From positions 2,644,577 through 2,708,576 of the forward strand of contig NZ_LT707006.1 in NCBI RefSeq assembly GCF_900155865.1: a DNA stretch of 64,000 nt, given 5' to 3'. This document shows positions 33,057-40,482 of this stretch, in pieces. The notes below the pieces were generated by a model. The model saw only the letters and a list, made by a program, of their open reading frames with translations, did not search any database and was not told the origin of the DNA. Numbering within the stretch: position 1 is the stretch's first letter; each line of letters opens with the position of its first letter. Both the position numbers and the translations under genes were made by a program. The stretch is from Bacteroides bouchesdurhonensis (lineage in GTDB: Bacteria > Bacteroidota > Bacteroidia > Bacteroidales > Bacteroidaceae).

Positions 33057-34622
33057 ATGACCGAGACTTCCCAATTAAAGAAGTATCTGATGTGGTACAA
33101 AGTTAAAGAATTATTTTCAACTGGCCTAAACAAGACCCAAATAGGTCAATCCTTAGGTCTCCACCGTCAAACGGTGGCCAAGTATCTGTCCATGACAGAA
33201 GAAGAGTTCATTTCCAGCCAGAGCTATGACCGTCATTACGGTCATAAACTTGACGGCTATGAATCTTATGTAGTCAATGAGTTGCGCAAGTGGCCTTTTT
33301 TGTCCGCTCCGCAGCTCCATGACCGCTTGAAGGAGCATTTTTCGGATCTTCCGTGCGTGACTCCCAAAACGGTCTTCAACTTCGTCAACCGGTTGCGTTT
33401 AACGCACGATCTTCCCAAGGAGGTTGAGAAAGGTTACCGCCCCTATGAGAAACAGCCCGAGACGGCCTATGGCGAATACGCCCAATGCGACTTCGGTGAA
33501 CGGTGGATGAAGACACCTCCGGGACAGTCTTTAAAAGTGTATTTCTTTGCGATGTGCCTGAGCCGCAGCAGGTATAAGTTCGTCTTCTTTAGCCGTACAC
33601 CGTTTACCACCGCTCTTGCGGTTTATGCCCATGAACTGGCTTTCGAGTTCTTCGGGGGAGTACCCCGAAAAATAGTTTATGACCAGGACAAGGTGTTTCT
33701 TGTCAATGAAAACCTTGGTGACCTGGTGCTTACCCGCGGTTTCCGCACTCTTGTCCGTGAACATGGCTTTGAGCCCGTGTTCTGTCGCAAATCCGATCCC
33801 CAGAGCAAAGGCAAGATAGAGAACGTCGTCAAATATGTGAAGTACAACTTCCTTCGCGGCCGCGAGTTGGTTGACATAGGCCTGCTCAACAAGGAGGCCC
33901 TTGGCTGGTTGGAACGCACGGCCAACGGCACGGAACACCACGGCATACGTCGTGTCCCGTCTGAGGAGTTCGAGACGGAGAAAGCACACCTCACGCCTTA
34001 TAAGGGAGTTCCGACAGTCCCTTGCGAAACCCTCTTGCCGCATCACGTGCGCAAGGACAACGTGATAACCTACAGGGGCAACTATTACAGCGTTCCCACA
34101 GGCACCTACCGCGGCCATCAGACACTGGTCTATATCGAAGAAAAGGAAGGCCGGCTATATATCTACAGCCATGAGACAGGCAAAACCCTTGCCGTTCACA
34201 AAATAAGCGGAGATAAGGGACGTCTGGTAAGCAACACCTCCCACCGGCGTGACCGCGAAGCCCCGCTGGACGATTATGAGGCTTTTGTACGCAAAGAACT
34301 TCCCGTAAGCACGGTGATTGATACATATTTGTCACAACTACGTGTGCATAAGGCCCGTAATTACCGCGACAACCTCCAGTTTATAGTGCGGCGCCACGCG
34401 GCATACTCGGACATCACGCTTACCGAAGCTTTTGCCGAGTGCCTCAAGGCAGGTGTCTTCAACGGATGCAGCCTGATGGAGGTAGCCGAGACCCTCAGGA
34501 TCCGTAAGGGAGAAGCCCCCATCGAGGTCCGGACGGAAACCGGGCCGGTTCCCGGAGCCGACACATCCGCCATGATCCCCGAGAAAACAGACATATCCAC
34601 CTTTAACACCCTTTTCGTATGA
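33057..34622 (+). CDS. istA: IS21-family transposase IstA
   Basis: A 521-residue transposase from the ATG at 33057 (the in-frame GTG at 33030 lies further upstream and is not needed). The N-terminal HTH is NKTQIGQSLGLHRQTVAKYL. An integrase-type catalytic core follows (EYAQCDFGERWMKTPPGQSL supplies the first Asp; KIVYDQDKVFLVNENLGD the second; PQSKGKIENVVKYVKY the Glu region), and a C-terminal Mu-transposase-like beta-barrel (DNVITYRGNYYSVPTGTYRG). It acts with IstB to insert the element. The stop overlaps the istB start (ATGA at 34619), as usual in this family. Confidence 0.92.
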   Translation: MTETSQLKKYLMWYKVKELFSTGLNKTQIGQSLGLHRQTVAKYLSMTEEEFISSQSYDRHYGHKLDGYESYVVNELRKWPFLSAPQLHDRLKEHFSDLPCVTPKTVFNFVNRLRLTHDLPKEVEKGYRPYEKQPETAYGEYAQCDFGERWMKTPPGQSLKVYFFAMCLSRSRYKFVFFSRTPFTTALAVYAHELAFEFFGGVPRKIVYDQDKVFLVNENLGDLVLTRGFRTLVREHGFEPVFCRKSDPQSKGKIENVVKYVKYNFLRGRELVDIGLLNKEALGWLERTANGTEHHGIRRVPSEEFETEKAHLTPYKGVPTVPCETLLPHHVRKDNVITYRGNYYSVPTGTYRGHQTLVYIEEKEGRLYIYSHETGKTLAVHKISGDKGRLVSNTSHRRDREAPLDDYEAFVRKELPVSTVIDTYLSQLRVHKARNYRDNLQFIVRRHAAYSDITLTEAFAECLKAGVFNGCSLMEVAETLRIRKGEAPIEVRTETGPVPGADTSAMIPEKTDISTFNTLFV

Positions 34623-35410
34623 TAACGAACGAACAAATCAAGAACCTGTGCTCGCGTCTGCGCCTGTACGCCCTGCCACGCCTGCTGGAATCTGAAGCTC
34701 ATCTGGCGCAGGAGCAGGGAAAAACCCATGTCGAGTTCCTGCATGACCTGCTCTCCCGCGAGGTTCAGGAAAGAGACAGCAAGGACTTCCAACGGCGGCT
34801 GAAAGCGGCGGCTCTGCCGGCAAGACACGACCTCGACCTTTTCGACCACAACTACTCGCAAGGTATAACCGCACCAAGACTGCGTGAACTGCGCCGGCTG
34901 GGGTGGCTCGAACAGAACTACAACCTGATACTCATGGGACCTTCCGGAACAGGCAAGACCTTTATCGCCGCAGGACTCGTGTACGAGGCTGTGGGGCAAG
35001 GATACAAGGCTTACATGGTCACGATGGAGGATGTCATAAACACCATCAAGATGAAAACGCTGATGCCTTCGGCCATGAGTGCATACAACCGTCTGCTCAA
35101 AGCTGATCTGGTGGCCATCGATGATATAATGCTCTTCCCGGTGAAAAAAGAGGATGCCGCAGGATTCTTCAATCTGATCAACACGCTTCATGAGAAAGCC
35201 TCACTGATAATTACCACGAACAAGGCACCCACCGAATGGGCCAAAACGCTGGATGACGAAGTGCTGGCTTCAGCAATTCTGGACAGGCTGTTATATCACT
35301 GCGAGGTCATAAAACTCGCCGGGCAAAGCTACCGCATGGGAAACCGAAAATCCATTTTTGAAGAGGAAAAAGACGCATCTTTGGCTGGGGGTACCCCCAG
35401 CCAAAGATGA
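34619..35410 (+). CDS. istB: IS21-family helper ATPase IstB
   Basis: A 263-residue AAA+ protein of the DnaC/IstB family. Walker A is LILMGPSGTGKTFIAAGLVY, Walker B is LKADLVAIDDIMLF, and LASAILDRLLYHCEVIKL is the C-terminal family motif. The N-terminal part (LESEAHLAQEQGKTHVEFLH) is the IstB helical domain. IstB loads at target DNA and activates IstA. The C-terminal tail (KDASLAGGTPSQR) is short and degenerate but no domain is lost. The start overlaps the stop of istA by 4 nt. Confidence 0.92.
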   Translation: MITNEQIKNLCSRLRLYALPRLLESEAHLAQEQGKTHVEFLHDLLSREVQERDSKDFQRRLKAAALPARHDLDLFDHNYSQGITAPRLRELRRLGWLEQNYNLILMGPSGTGKTFIAAGLVYEAVGQGYKAYMVTMEDVINTIKMKTLMPSAMSAYNRLLKADLVAIDDIMLFPVKKEDAAGFFNLINTLHEKASLIITTNKAPTEWAKTLDDEVLASAILDRLLYHCEVIKLAGQSYRMGNRKSIFEEEKDASLAGGTPSQR

Positions 35411-35516
35411 CCAACATTAAAATGTAATCAATAGTATAAACTGGTAGTCTCAATTATTAAATGGTGATTTAACTTTACCGAAAAATGACGATTTAAAATT
35501 TGCTTATTACAGCAAA

Positions 35517-35858
35517 AGCCGACTTTTTCTCCGAAAGGATAAAAACATGCTTTTTCTGACAATCATTTGAACATCGTGGTCATGACGTTTTATCCGTGCA
35601 AAGGTACTGCGGACTGGAGAAACGCCAAGTGATGCCAATACTTTCGTTCGGAGGGCTTGACGGCAGCCTTCCACAAATTTTCTCGTGCCTCAAAAATTAG
35701 GGTATTCCGTCTGCACTCTCTGAACTCACACTTGTCTTATTCTCCCTTTAGTCCGCAGTATGGAGCTTGCACGAAAAACGGTTCACCCGACCACGAAGCT
35801 TAAAGGAGCTTTACAAAAGGGAAAAGAATTGAAACCAATCAATTAAAATTGTAACAAT
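35517..35858 (+). other. Structured leader before the 102-aa ICE gene
   Basis: No gene seen. GGATAAAA / TTTTATCC (about 35538 and 35587) and ACTGCGGACT / AGTCCGCAGT (35608-35617 and 35751-35760) are paired inverted repeats able to fold the RNA. The segment 35661-35713 is similar to 10163-10205, the leader of pcfK. Together these suggest a conserved regulatory leader used by more than one ICE transcript. Confidence 0.5.
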
Positions 35859-36167
35859 ATGGATTATCAGGAATTATCAGGAGTGACAATCTCCGAACAA
35901 GACAAGGCTTTTGCCAAAGAGTTCGCCAACTTCGTGAACGGACGGATGTGTTCCGCCGAGAATACCGGCAGGGAACTGACCAGAGCGCACCGCTATCTGC
36001 AACAGCAGATGTTCAAGGTGTTTGTCGGTTTTATGCGCCAGTTGGCATACAACTATCAGAAAGGTACTTACGATGACCGCAACGAGTGGGCTTCACGGCT
36101 TGCATCGGAAGCGTACACCTGTCTGATTGAGAGTGATTTGATTTATGACCCTAATTTCAACAAGTAG
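35859..36167 (+). CDS. Conserved hypothetical ICE protein
   Basis: A 102-residue helical protein: SGVTISEQDKAFAKEFANFV, RELTRAHRYLQQQMFKVFVG, then RNEWASRLASEAYTCLIESD. It has no signal peptide, membrane segment or catalytic motif that I recognise. It opens a rightward cluster of small ICE genes (35859-37598) that resumes after the cargo and IS21 insertions, and the next gene starts 4 bp after its stop. The family is common on Bacteroidetes ICEs but has no assigned role. Confidence 0.65.
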   Translation: MDYQELSGVTISEQDKAFAKEFANFVNGRMCSAENTGRELTRAHRYLQQQMFKVFVGFMRQLAYNYQKGTYDDRNEWASRLASEAYTCLIESDLIYDPNFNK

Positions 36168-36171
36168 TGCT

Positions 36172-36339
36172 ATGAATGATACAGATTTCCCGGAATACGG
36201 ACGGCAATGCGAGTTAATCACCCCTTGGCGTGGCTACCATAGGGGAACAATCATCGCCCGAACTGCAAGAGGCTTTATCGTGCAGTTCAGCAGTGGCGCA
36301 GAGATAGAAGTATATGAGGACGAAATAGAATTTGATTGA
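36172..36339 (+). CDS. Small beta-rich hypothetical protein
   Basis: A 55-residue protein from the ATG at 36172 (an upstream ATG at 36145 would overlap the preceding gene). The sequence DFPEYGRQCELITPWRGYHR then GTIIARTARGFIVQFSSGAE resembles a small SH3/Tudor-like barrel: strands with a conserved Gly/Arg turn and an acidic tail. Such modules often bind nucleic acid or partner proteins. It lies between the 102-aa gene and the DUF2958-like gene in one operon. The fold is a guess from the pattern. Confidence 0.55.
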   Translation: MNDTDFPEYGRQCELITPWRGYHRGTIIARTARGFIVQFSSGAEIEVYEDEIEFD

Positions 36340-36340
36340 T

Positions 36341-36703
36341 ATGTGCAGATTATTGACAACCCAACTACAGGAAGCCTTGAAAGGCTTTCCGCTTTATTCC
36401 CAAGACGGCAAGGGAAAGGATGCCGTATGTCGTGCGATTTTCGCGCTCGGTTCGGTTCGCTGGTTCATTCTTGAAGGCGAAGCGGACGGCAGGGACACCA
36501 TACTCTTTGGCATCGTCATCGGATTGATGGAGGATGAATATGGGTATATCTCGTTGAATGAGTTGTCGGAACTGAGTTTAGACCTTACATCACAAGGCTT
36601 GGGCAAACTTCAAGTACGGCAACAACCGAACTTTCAGCCAACCCCATTGAGGAACTTGAATGACCAAAGGCTTCAATGCTTTTTGGCAGAACTTGAAAAG
36701 TAG
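36341..36703 (+). CDS. DUF2958-domain protein
   Basis: A 120-residue protein starting at the ATG at 36341. The block FPLYSQDGKGKDAVCRAIFA, then WFILEGEADGRDTILFGIVI, GLMEDEYGYISLNELSEL fits the DUF2958 domain, common on plasmids and ICEs and usually near anti-restriction or primase genes. The function is unknown. It overlaps the end of the preceding gene region by a single codon's distance (start 2 bp after that stop) and is followed by a hairpin at 36715-36744. Confidence 0.7.
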   Translation: MCRLLTTQLQEALKGFPLYSQDGKGKDAVCRAIFALGSVRWFILEGEADGRDTILFGIVIGLMEDEYGYISLNELSELSLDLTSQGLGKLQVRQQPNFQPTPLRNLNDQRLQCFLAELEK

Positions 36704-36714
36704 AGTAACAACCC

Positions 36715-36744
36715 GTCAGCCGTAGCATTTTTGTTACGGCTGAC
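36715..36744 (+). promoter_or_regulatory. Perfect hairpin between DUF2958 gene and next gene
   Basis: GTCAGCCGTA / TACGGCTGAC, 10-bp arms with a 10-nt T-rich loop, ending 16 bp before the next start codon (36761). No T-tract follows, so it looks like an RNA processing or translational-control hairpin rather than a terminator. Confidence 0.55.
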
Positions 36745-36760
36745 ACAATACCTGTTTATT

Positions 36761-37123
36761 ATGAGAAGAAAGGATTTGATAGAAAAGATAGTCCGGTGTG
36801 CCGAGGATAAGGGATGGAAAGTAGATGCGGACACCAAGCAAAGTAAAGGCTCGACCCTATTTGAGTTTTCCCAATACACTCCGGCTGGGCAGGATTTTTC
36901 TTTCAGGGCAACAATGAAAGCCAACCACCTTGACAGCCTGATTACAGATATGGAGGAATACTATGAAGGTTTTGACGTGGATAGCGAAGCCTATCTGTGG
37001 CTTGACAGCAACGGACACGGCAAGAATGGCGCACCCTATCGCATGAGGGATGTGCTGGATGACATGGAGGAAGCGGAAAAGATGATAGAAACGCTCCTTG
37101 ATGCAATCAAAGCTCTGGAGTGA
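36761..37123 (+). CDS. Hypothetical ICE protein, paralogue A
   Basis: A 120-residue protein from the ATG at 36761. It has a basic N-terminal helix (MRRKDLIEKIVRCAEDKGWK), then strands STLFEFSQYTPAGQDFSFRA, an acidic helix ITDMEEYYEGFDVDSEAYLW and a C-terminal helix of Met/Glu. It is similar over its length to the next gene product (GWKVDADTKQ / GWDVSVRFKG; GQDFSFRATM / GVPFSFTAEI; SEAYLWLD / AEEWMIKSG), so the two arose by tandem duplication. The role is unknown. Codon use is like the surrounding ICE. Confidence 0.65.
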   Translation: MRRKDLIEKIVRCAEDKGWKVDADTKQSKGSTLFEFSQYTPAGQDFSFRATMKANHLDSLITDMEEYYEGFDVDSEAYLWLDSNGHGKNGAPYRMRDVLDDMEEAEKMIETLLDAIKALE

Positions 37124-37140
37124 TAACTAAAAAATCAGAC

Positions 37141-37179
37141 ATGGTTTTGCCGTACCCAACTTGGATATGGCAAAACCAT
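37141..37179 (+). promoter_or_regulatory. Start-codon-covering hairpin before paralogue B
   Basis: ATGGTTTTGCC / GGCAAAACCAT, perfect 11-bp arms at 37141-37151 and 37169-37179 with a 17-nt loop. The start codon of the following gene (37167-37169) lies at the base of the 3' arm, so folding would limit ribosome access. Together with the hairpin at 36715 it suggests translational control of this gene pair. Confidence 0.6.
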
Positions 37180-37598
37180 TCGATAACCAACGGATAACGA
37201 ATAATCCCAATATAAGAATGATAGATGATAAGATTTATGCGGTTGCAGCCAAGAATGGCTGGGACGTGTCGGTAAGGTTCAAAGGAGAATACCTCCACTT
37301 TGACTTTCACCGGAAAACACTCAGCGGTGTGCCTTTCAGTTTCACCGCTGAGATAACGGACGATAAGACGGAAAGCCTTGTTTCCGAAATCGTTTCTTTC
37401 GTGGATGCCATCGAACCTGAAATCTGTGCCGAAGAATGGATGATAAAGTCGGGAGTACTGACTGCAGACCGATATTTGCAAGCCGTTACAGATATGGAGA
37501 ATATCCGCACTGAAGCGTGGCTGCTTGCTTGTGAACTCTCCGAAGCTATAAGCGGAAAACCGGTATGGGCAACACTTCCAAAGAACGGAATTAACTGA
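37167..37598 (+). CDS. Hypothetical ICE protein, paralogue B
   Basis: A 143-residue protein from the ATG at 37167 (an in-frame TTG at 37161 is less likely). The core DKIYAVAAKNGWDVSVRFKG, then LHFDFHRKTLSGVPFSFTAE and ESLVSEIVSFVDAIEPEICA mirrors paralogue A. No catalytic or DNA-binding motif stands out. Its C-terminus converges with and overlaps the HTH gene on the opposite strand by 8 bp. It ends the small rightward ICE cluster. Confidence 0.65.
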   Translation: MAKPFDNQRITNNPNIRMIDDKIYAVAAKNGWDVSVRFKGEYLHFDFHRKTLSGVPFSFTAEITDDKTESLVSEIVSFVDAIEPEICAEEWMIKSGVLTADRYLQAVTDMENIRTEAWLLACELSEAISGKPVWATLPKNGIN

Positions 37599-37836
37599 TT
37601 CCGTTCTTTCGCTTGCGTCCCCTTTTGGGCAGACCTGATGCTTTGTAGGCAATCAAATCGCTTCCGTTAAACATGAGTTTCCCTGTTTCCGTTACTTTGA
37701 TAAAAGGTAGCGGGCAAACCGGGTGGTTGATATAGGCATAGATTGTACACCGATGAACGCCAAGGTAACGTGCTGCCCTACTGATGGAATAAGTCTGTTC
37801 CGGTTCTATCTCATTTATGAATCTCCGTGTCACCAT
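37591..37836 (-). CDS. Excisionase-like helix-turn-helix protein
   Basis: An 81-residue basic protein from the ATG at 37836 (an upstream in-frame start is possible but would add an unlikely 20 residues). The HTH is YSISRAARYLGVHRCTIYAY, followed by a wing (LPFIKVTETGKLMFNGSDLI) and a C-terminal Lys/Arg tail (GLPKRGRKRKNG). It fits the MerR/excisionase-like HTH_17 group used by mobile elements to control excision or to bend DNA. The gene is isolated on the minus strand, next to the iteron-like array at 38034-38285, which could be its target; this is speculation. Confidence 0.75.
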   Translation of the reverse strand: MVTRRFINEIEPEQTYSISRAARYLGVHRCTIYAYINHPVCPLPFIKVTETGKLMFNGSDLIAYKASGLPKRGRKRKNGIS

Positions 37837-38033
37837 AATTCGTTTTTTTCTTGTAAAAATACTGATGGTGAATAGCTCCCACAAGAGGTTAAACATGGGA
37901 AAATGTGGAAAATCATGGGATTTTGTAGGAATTTGAGGGACACCTATTCATTTCGTGTAGTGATTTGTTCCATAGATGAAGCACAAAAAGGGTTGTGCGT
38001 TTTTCCCGGATAGAAAAAGGCATATATTTCAGG

Positions 38034-38285
38034 GTTGACAGCGTTGACAAAGGTGATAGCCTTAAATCAGGTAACGAAGGCTGTGTGAAAGTCCTTGTAA
38101 TACAATATATTCCTTCTTTCTAAGAAAAGAAAGAATAAGAAATCTAACTCATGGTTTGTCAACACTTGGCTCCGATATTTTGATTGGCTCCTGATTTTGT
38201 CAACGCTTGTCAACGTTTGTCAACGCAGGCTTGGAGATTGATATGGTTGACACACAGTAGATTGTGGCTTGTCAACGCTGTCAAC
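38034..38285. repeat. Iteron-like array of nine TGTCAAC/GTTGACA motifs
   Basis: Copies at 38034-38040, 38043-38049 and 38246-38252 (GTTGACA) and at 38157-38163, 38198-38204, 38208-38214, 38218-38224, 38270-38276 and 38279-38285 (TGTCAAC). Three of them repeat at exactly 10 bp as TGTCAACGCT/TGTCAACGTT units, i.e. one helical turn. This is how iterons and cooperative regulator sites look. It could be a replication origin, an excision or transfer control region, or a regulator-binding array. Confidence 0.7.
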
Positions 38286-38586
38286 CTCAAAATGTGTACA
38301 TTTTATATTCCGAGGAATGTTTTTGTCAAGCAGATGTTCGTGAATGGAAAGGTAATGAAAGTATCATGTTCCATCTGTTCATCTTGCCTCTCTGGATATT
38401 GTTTTGCAAAGTTGCCACAGGCATCATCAAACATCAAATCCGTAGTACAAAATCTTCCTCAATCAAGTTGAGCGTATTTTCCACTCCTTGATTTGCCTTA
38501 TTGACTGCCTGCATTCTGAAAAGCAAAAAATATCCCTTCGGGCAAGCTGAAAACTTGCAGACAAAAGGGAAAAACAATCAGAATGT
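38286..38586 (+). other. Non-coding leader before the PRTase gene
   Basis: No gene seen in these 300 bases. Just upstream of the PRTase start, TCCCTT / AAGGGA with an inner CAAG / CTTG pair (about 38534-38573) can form a nested hairpin in the transcript. The upstream part (38286-38400) is featureless. Confidence 0.4.
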
Positions 38587-39150
38587 ATGGCACAGATGGA
38601 CGATACAATCAGAAAGCAGTTGGAAAAGCCGCAGACATGGTTCTGCAAATATTTTCCCAAGCGCATCCGAAACGTGGGTGAAAAGGAAATAGCCGACAGG
38701 CAAATGGTTTATGACTTCAAGGATGGAAGAGCCTTTGAAACGGTGGCGCAAATGACGGCATCAAGTATGGTGGCGCAATATGGCAATTTGTGTCGGGACA
38801 TCGTTTTTGTTCCGGTTCCGGCATCGACACGTCAGAAGAACGAACTCCGTTACAAAGCGTTTTGTGAAAGGGTGTGCGAACTATCTGGTGCTGTCAATGG
38901 CTACGACCATGTAAGGGTGTGCGGTGAGCGGTTGGCAATACACGAAAATCGGAAATTAGAGAAGGGAATCCGCAAGGTGAACATCATAGAGTTTGATGAA
39001 GAATGGTTTAACGGCAAGACTATCATCGCTTTTGACGATGTTATCTCACGAGGCATCAGCTATGCCACTTATGCCAACCAACTTGAAAGTTTCGGTGCGA
39101 ACGTGATTGGCGGCATCTTCTTGGCAAGAACCCATTATAAGGTAAAATGA
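38587..39150 (+). CDS. ComF-like phosphoribosyltransferase-fold protein
   Basis: A 187-residue protein with the type I PRTase signature KTIIAFDDVISRGISYATYA (the PRPP-binding loop, DDVISRG) and an upstream DIVFVPVPASTRQKNELRYK strand-loop, as in ComF-like proteins. The N-terminal zinc ribbon of ComF is missing. PRTases transfer phosphoribosyl to a base or act as regulators; the substrate is unknown. It overlaps the SLOG-fold gene by 4 nt (ATGA), so the two are co-translated and probably work on the same nucleotide-type ligand. It was probably acquired with the ICE. Confidence 0.75.
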   Translation: MAQMDDTIRKQLEKPQTWFCKYFPKRIRNVGEKEIADRQMVYDFKDGRAFETVAQMTASSMVAQYGNLCRDIVFVPVPASTRQKNELRYKAFCERVCELSGAVNGYDHVRVCGERLAIHENRKLEKGIRKVNIIEFDEEWFNGKTIIAFDDVISRGISYATYANQLESFGANVIGGIFLARTHYKVK

Positions 39151-39644
39151 ATATGGAAACACTTGAACTGAAAAAGGCTGAGTCCATAGCCTTTACGGGG
39201 CATCGGAATATTCCGGTGTCCCAGATGGATAGGGTGAGAGAACGGCTAAGGACAGCTATTTTTCATGCTTACAAACATGGCAAACGCAATTTCTATTGCG
39301 GCATGGCTCTGGGGTTTGATATGTTGGCTGCTGAAACAATCCTTTCCCTCAAAGTGGAGCTGCCCAATATTCGGCTGATAGCAGTCGTTCCCTTTCAGGG
39401 GCAGTCCAGCCGATGGTCTGCCATTGAACAAAGGAGATATAGGCAGTTTATCGCCCAAGCGGATAAGGTCATCGTTTTGAGTGAACGCTATTATCAAGGA
39501 TGCTTACTCAGAAGAAACGACTATATGCTGGCGCACACAAGCGGTGTGATAGCCTACTTTGACGGCAATCCGCAAGGTGGCACATATTATACTTGTAGGG
39601 AAGCCCGGCACAAAGGGATGGATGTGGTCAACCTGTATAGATGA
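39147..39644 (+). CDS. SLOG-superfamily (DUF1273-like) protein
   Basis: A 165-residue protein of the SLOG Rossmann-like fold: SIAFTGHRNIPVSQMDRVRE, then KRNFYCGMALGFDMLAAETI (the GMALGFD motif), LIAVVPFQGQSSRW and a closing SGVIAYFDGNPQGGTYYTCR. SLOG proteins bind nucleotides or nucleotide-derived signals and often act as sensors or nucleotide-cleaving enzymes in conflict systems. The preceding overlapping PRTase gene suggests a two-component nucleotide-handling module. A bidirectional terminator follows at 39697-39741. Confidence 0.75.
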   Translation: MNMETLELKKAESIAFTGHRNIPVSQMDRVRERLRTAIFHAYKHGKRNFYCGMALGFDMLAAETILSLKVELPNIRLIAVVPFQGQSSRWSAIEQRRYRQFIAQADKVIVLSERYYQGCLLRRNDYMLAHTSGVIAYFDGNPQGGTYYTCREARHKGMDVVNLYR

Positions 39645-39696
39645 CGGAGGGTTGAAAATAAGCGTATAAACGAACGGTTTTATGTCTTTTTGAAAA

Positions 39697-39741
39697 TTAA
39701 AGTGCGGCTCCTGTAATTGTATTGCAGGAACCGCACTTTAA
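39697..39741. terminator. Bidirectional terminator between SLOG and RloB genes
   Basis: ATTAAAGTGCGG / CCGCACTTTAAT, perfect 12-bp arms with an inner TCCTG / CAGGA pair and A/T tracts on both sides. The genes on either side converge, so this hairpin can end both transcripts. Confidence 0.75.
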
Positions 39742-39777
39742 TTTACTCATCTGAAAATCAGATGATATACCTTGATA

Positions 39778-40470
39778 TTATAGGAGCTTTTCCGGATTTT
39801 CCAATTCCATTACAAGCAAATCAACCGTTGTGCATGGCTTATGTTCCTTATAGTCTTCATCACCTTCGAAGAAGGAGCGAAGCCGTTCTGCATACCGTTT
39901 GGCCAAATCTTCATTACCGATAGTTGTCAGCATCTTATAGACAGATGCGTCATTCTTCTTGTATTCATAGTTTTCATATCCGGGATGCTTCCGTATTTCA
40001 CTTTGCAATTTTTCGATGTAGTCATGTCGGCTGATGCCTGCATCCAGATATTGGAAATGTAAGAAATACCAAAGTTCAAAAGCTTCATTCGTCCATGCAC
40101 TTTGAAACGAATAGGATGCGGCCAACTTGATGGCTTCATTGAAGTCCGTAAAATCATCCTTGTCAAAAACCACCCAGACACGGTCGAATGGCAACTGACG
40201 CTTGCGCTCCAGTTCATCCTTGATTTGGAGTGTCCGTTTTACGAGTGCACAGGTCGATTTGCCTTCACCTACTATTTTTTCATCCCGGACTTCCGAATAC
40301 CGGTCTCTGACCAATGCCTGAAAATAGTTGGGTTCGGTACGTGAGCCTTCACAGACAATCAAGAAACGTACAATTTTTAAACGGGTGTTTTCCTTACGTT
40401 TCTTGGCTGCCTTGGCTTCCCGTTTCTCACGTTTGAGTTCTTCAATCTTATATTTCGGTAATAATCCCAT
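39778..40470 (-). CDS. RloB-like protein (AbiLii-type)
   Basis: A 230-residue protein. Basic N-terminal helix, then RFLIVCEGSRTEPNYFQALV (Glu-containing strand) and DRVWVVFDKDDFTDFNEAIK (the Asp-rich DKDD motif), NEAFELWYFLHFQYLD and YIEKLQSEIRK, which together are the RloB family; these share the Toprim-like Glu and DxD pattern. It is encoded 12 bp downstream of a RloA-like ATPase, and the pair corresponds to AbiL-type abortive infection/Rlo systems. The reaction is not established; Toprim-type nuclease activity activated by the ATPase is the common expectation. Confidence 0.8.
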   Translation of the reverse strand: MGLLPKYKIEELKREKREAKAAKKRKENTRLKIVRFLIVCEGSRTEPNYFQALVRDRYSEVRDEKIVGEGKSTCALVKRTLQIKDELERKRQLPFDRVWVVFDKDDFTDFNEAIKLAASYSFQSAWTNEAFELWYFLHFQYLDAGISRHDYIEKLQSEIRKHPGYENYEYKKNDASVYKMLTTIGNEDLAKRYAERLRSFFEGDEDYKEHKPCTTVDLLVMELENPEKLL

Positions 40471-40482
40471 GATAATATCATT

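Larger units (their letters stand above)
32953..35511 (+). mobile_element. Complete IS21-family insertion sequence
   Basis: About 2.56 kb. Ends start TGTAAT (32953) and finish ATTACA (35511). Inside them the left end (ATCGTCAAAAATCGGAAAAG, from 32971) and the reverse complement of the right end (ATCGTCATTTTTCGGTAAAG, to about 35494) align well and continue for about 15 more bases (AAATCGACAT against AAATCACCAT). GCAAA lies immediately outside both ends (32948-32952 and 35512-35516), a 5-bp target duplication. It encodes istA and istB intact, so the insertion looks recent and potentially active. Confidence 0.85.

Noticed and set aside
38034..38285. A CRISPR array
   Set aside because: The repeats are 7 bp, occur in both orientations and lack regular spacers; no cas genes are present.
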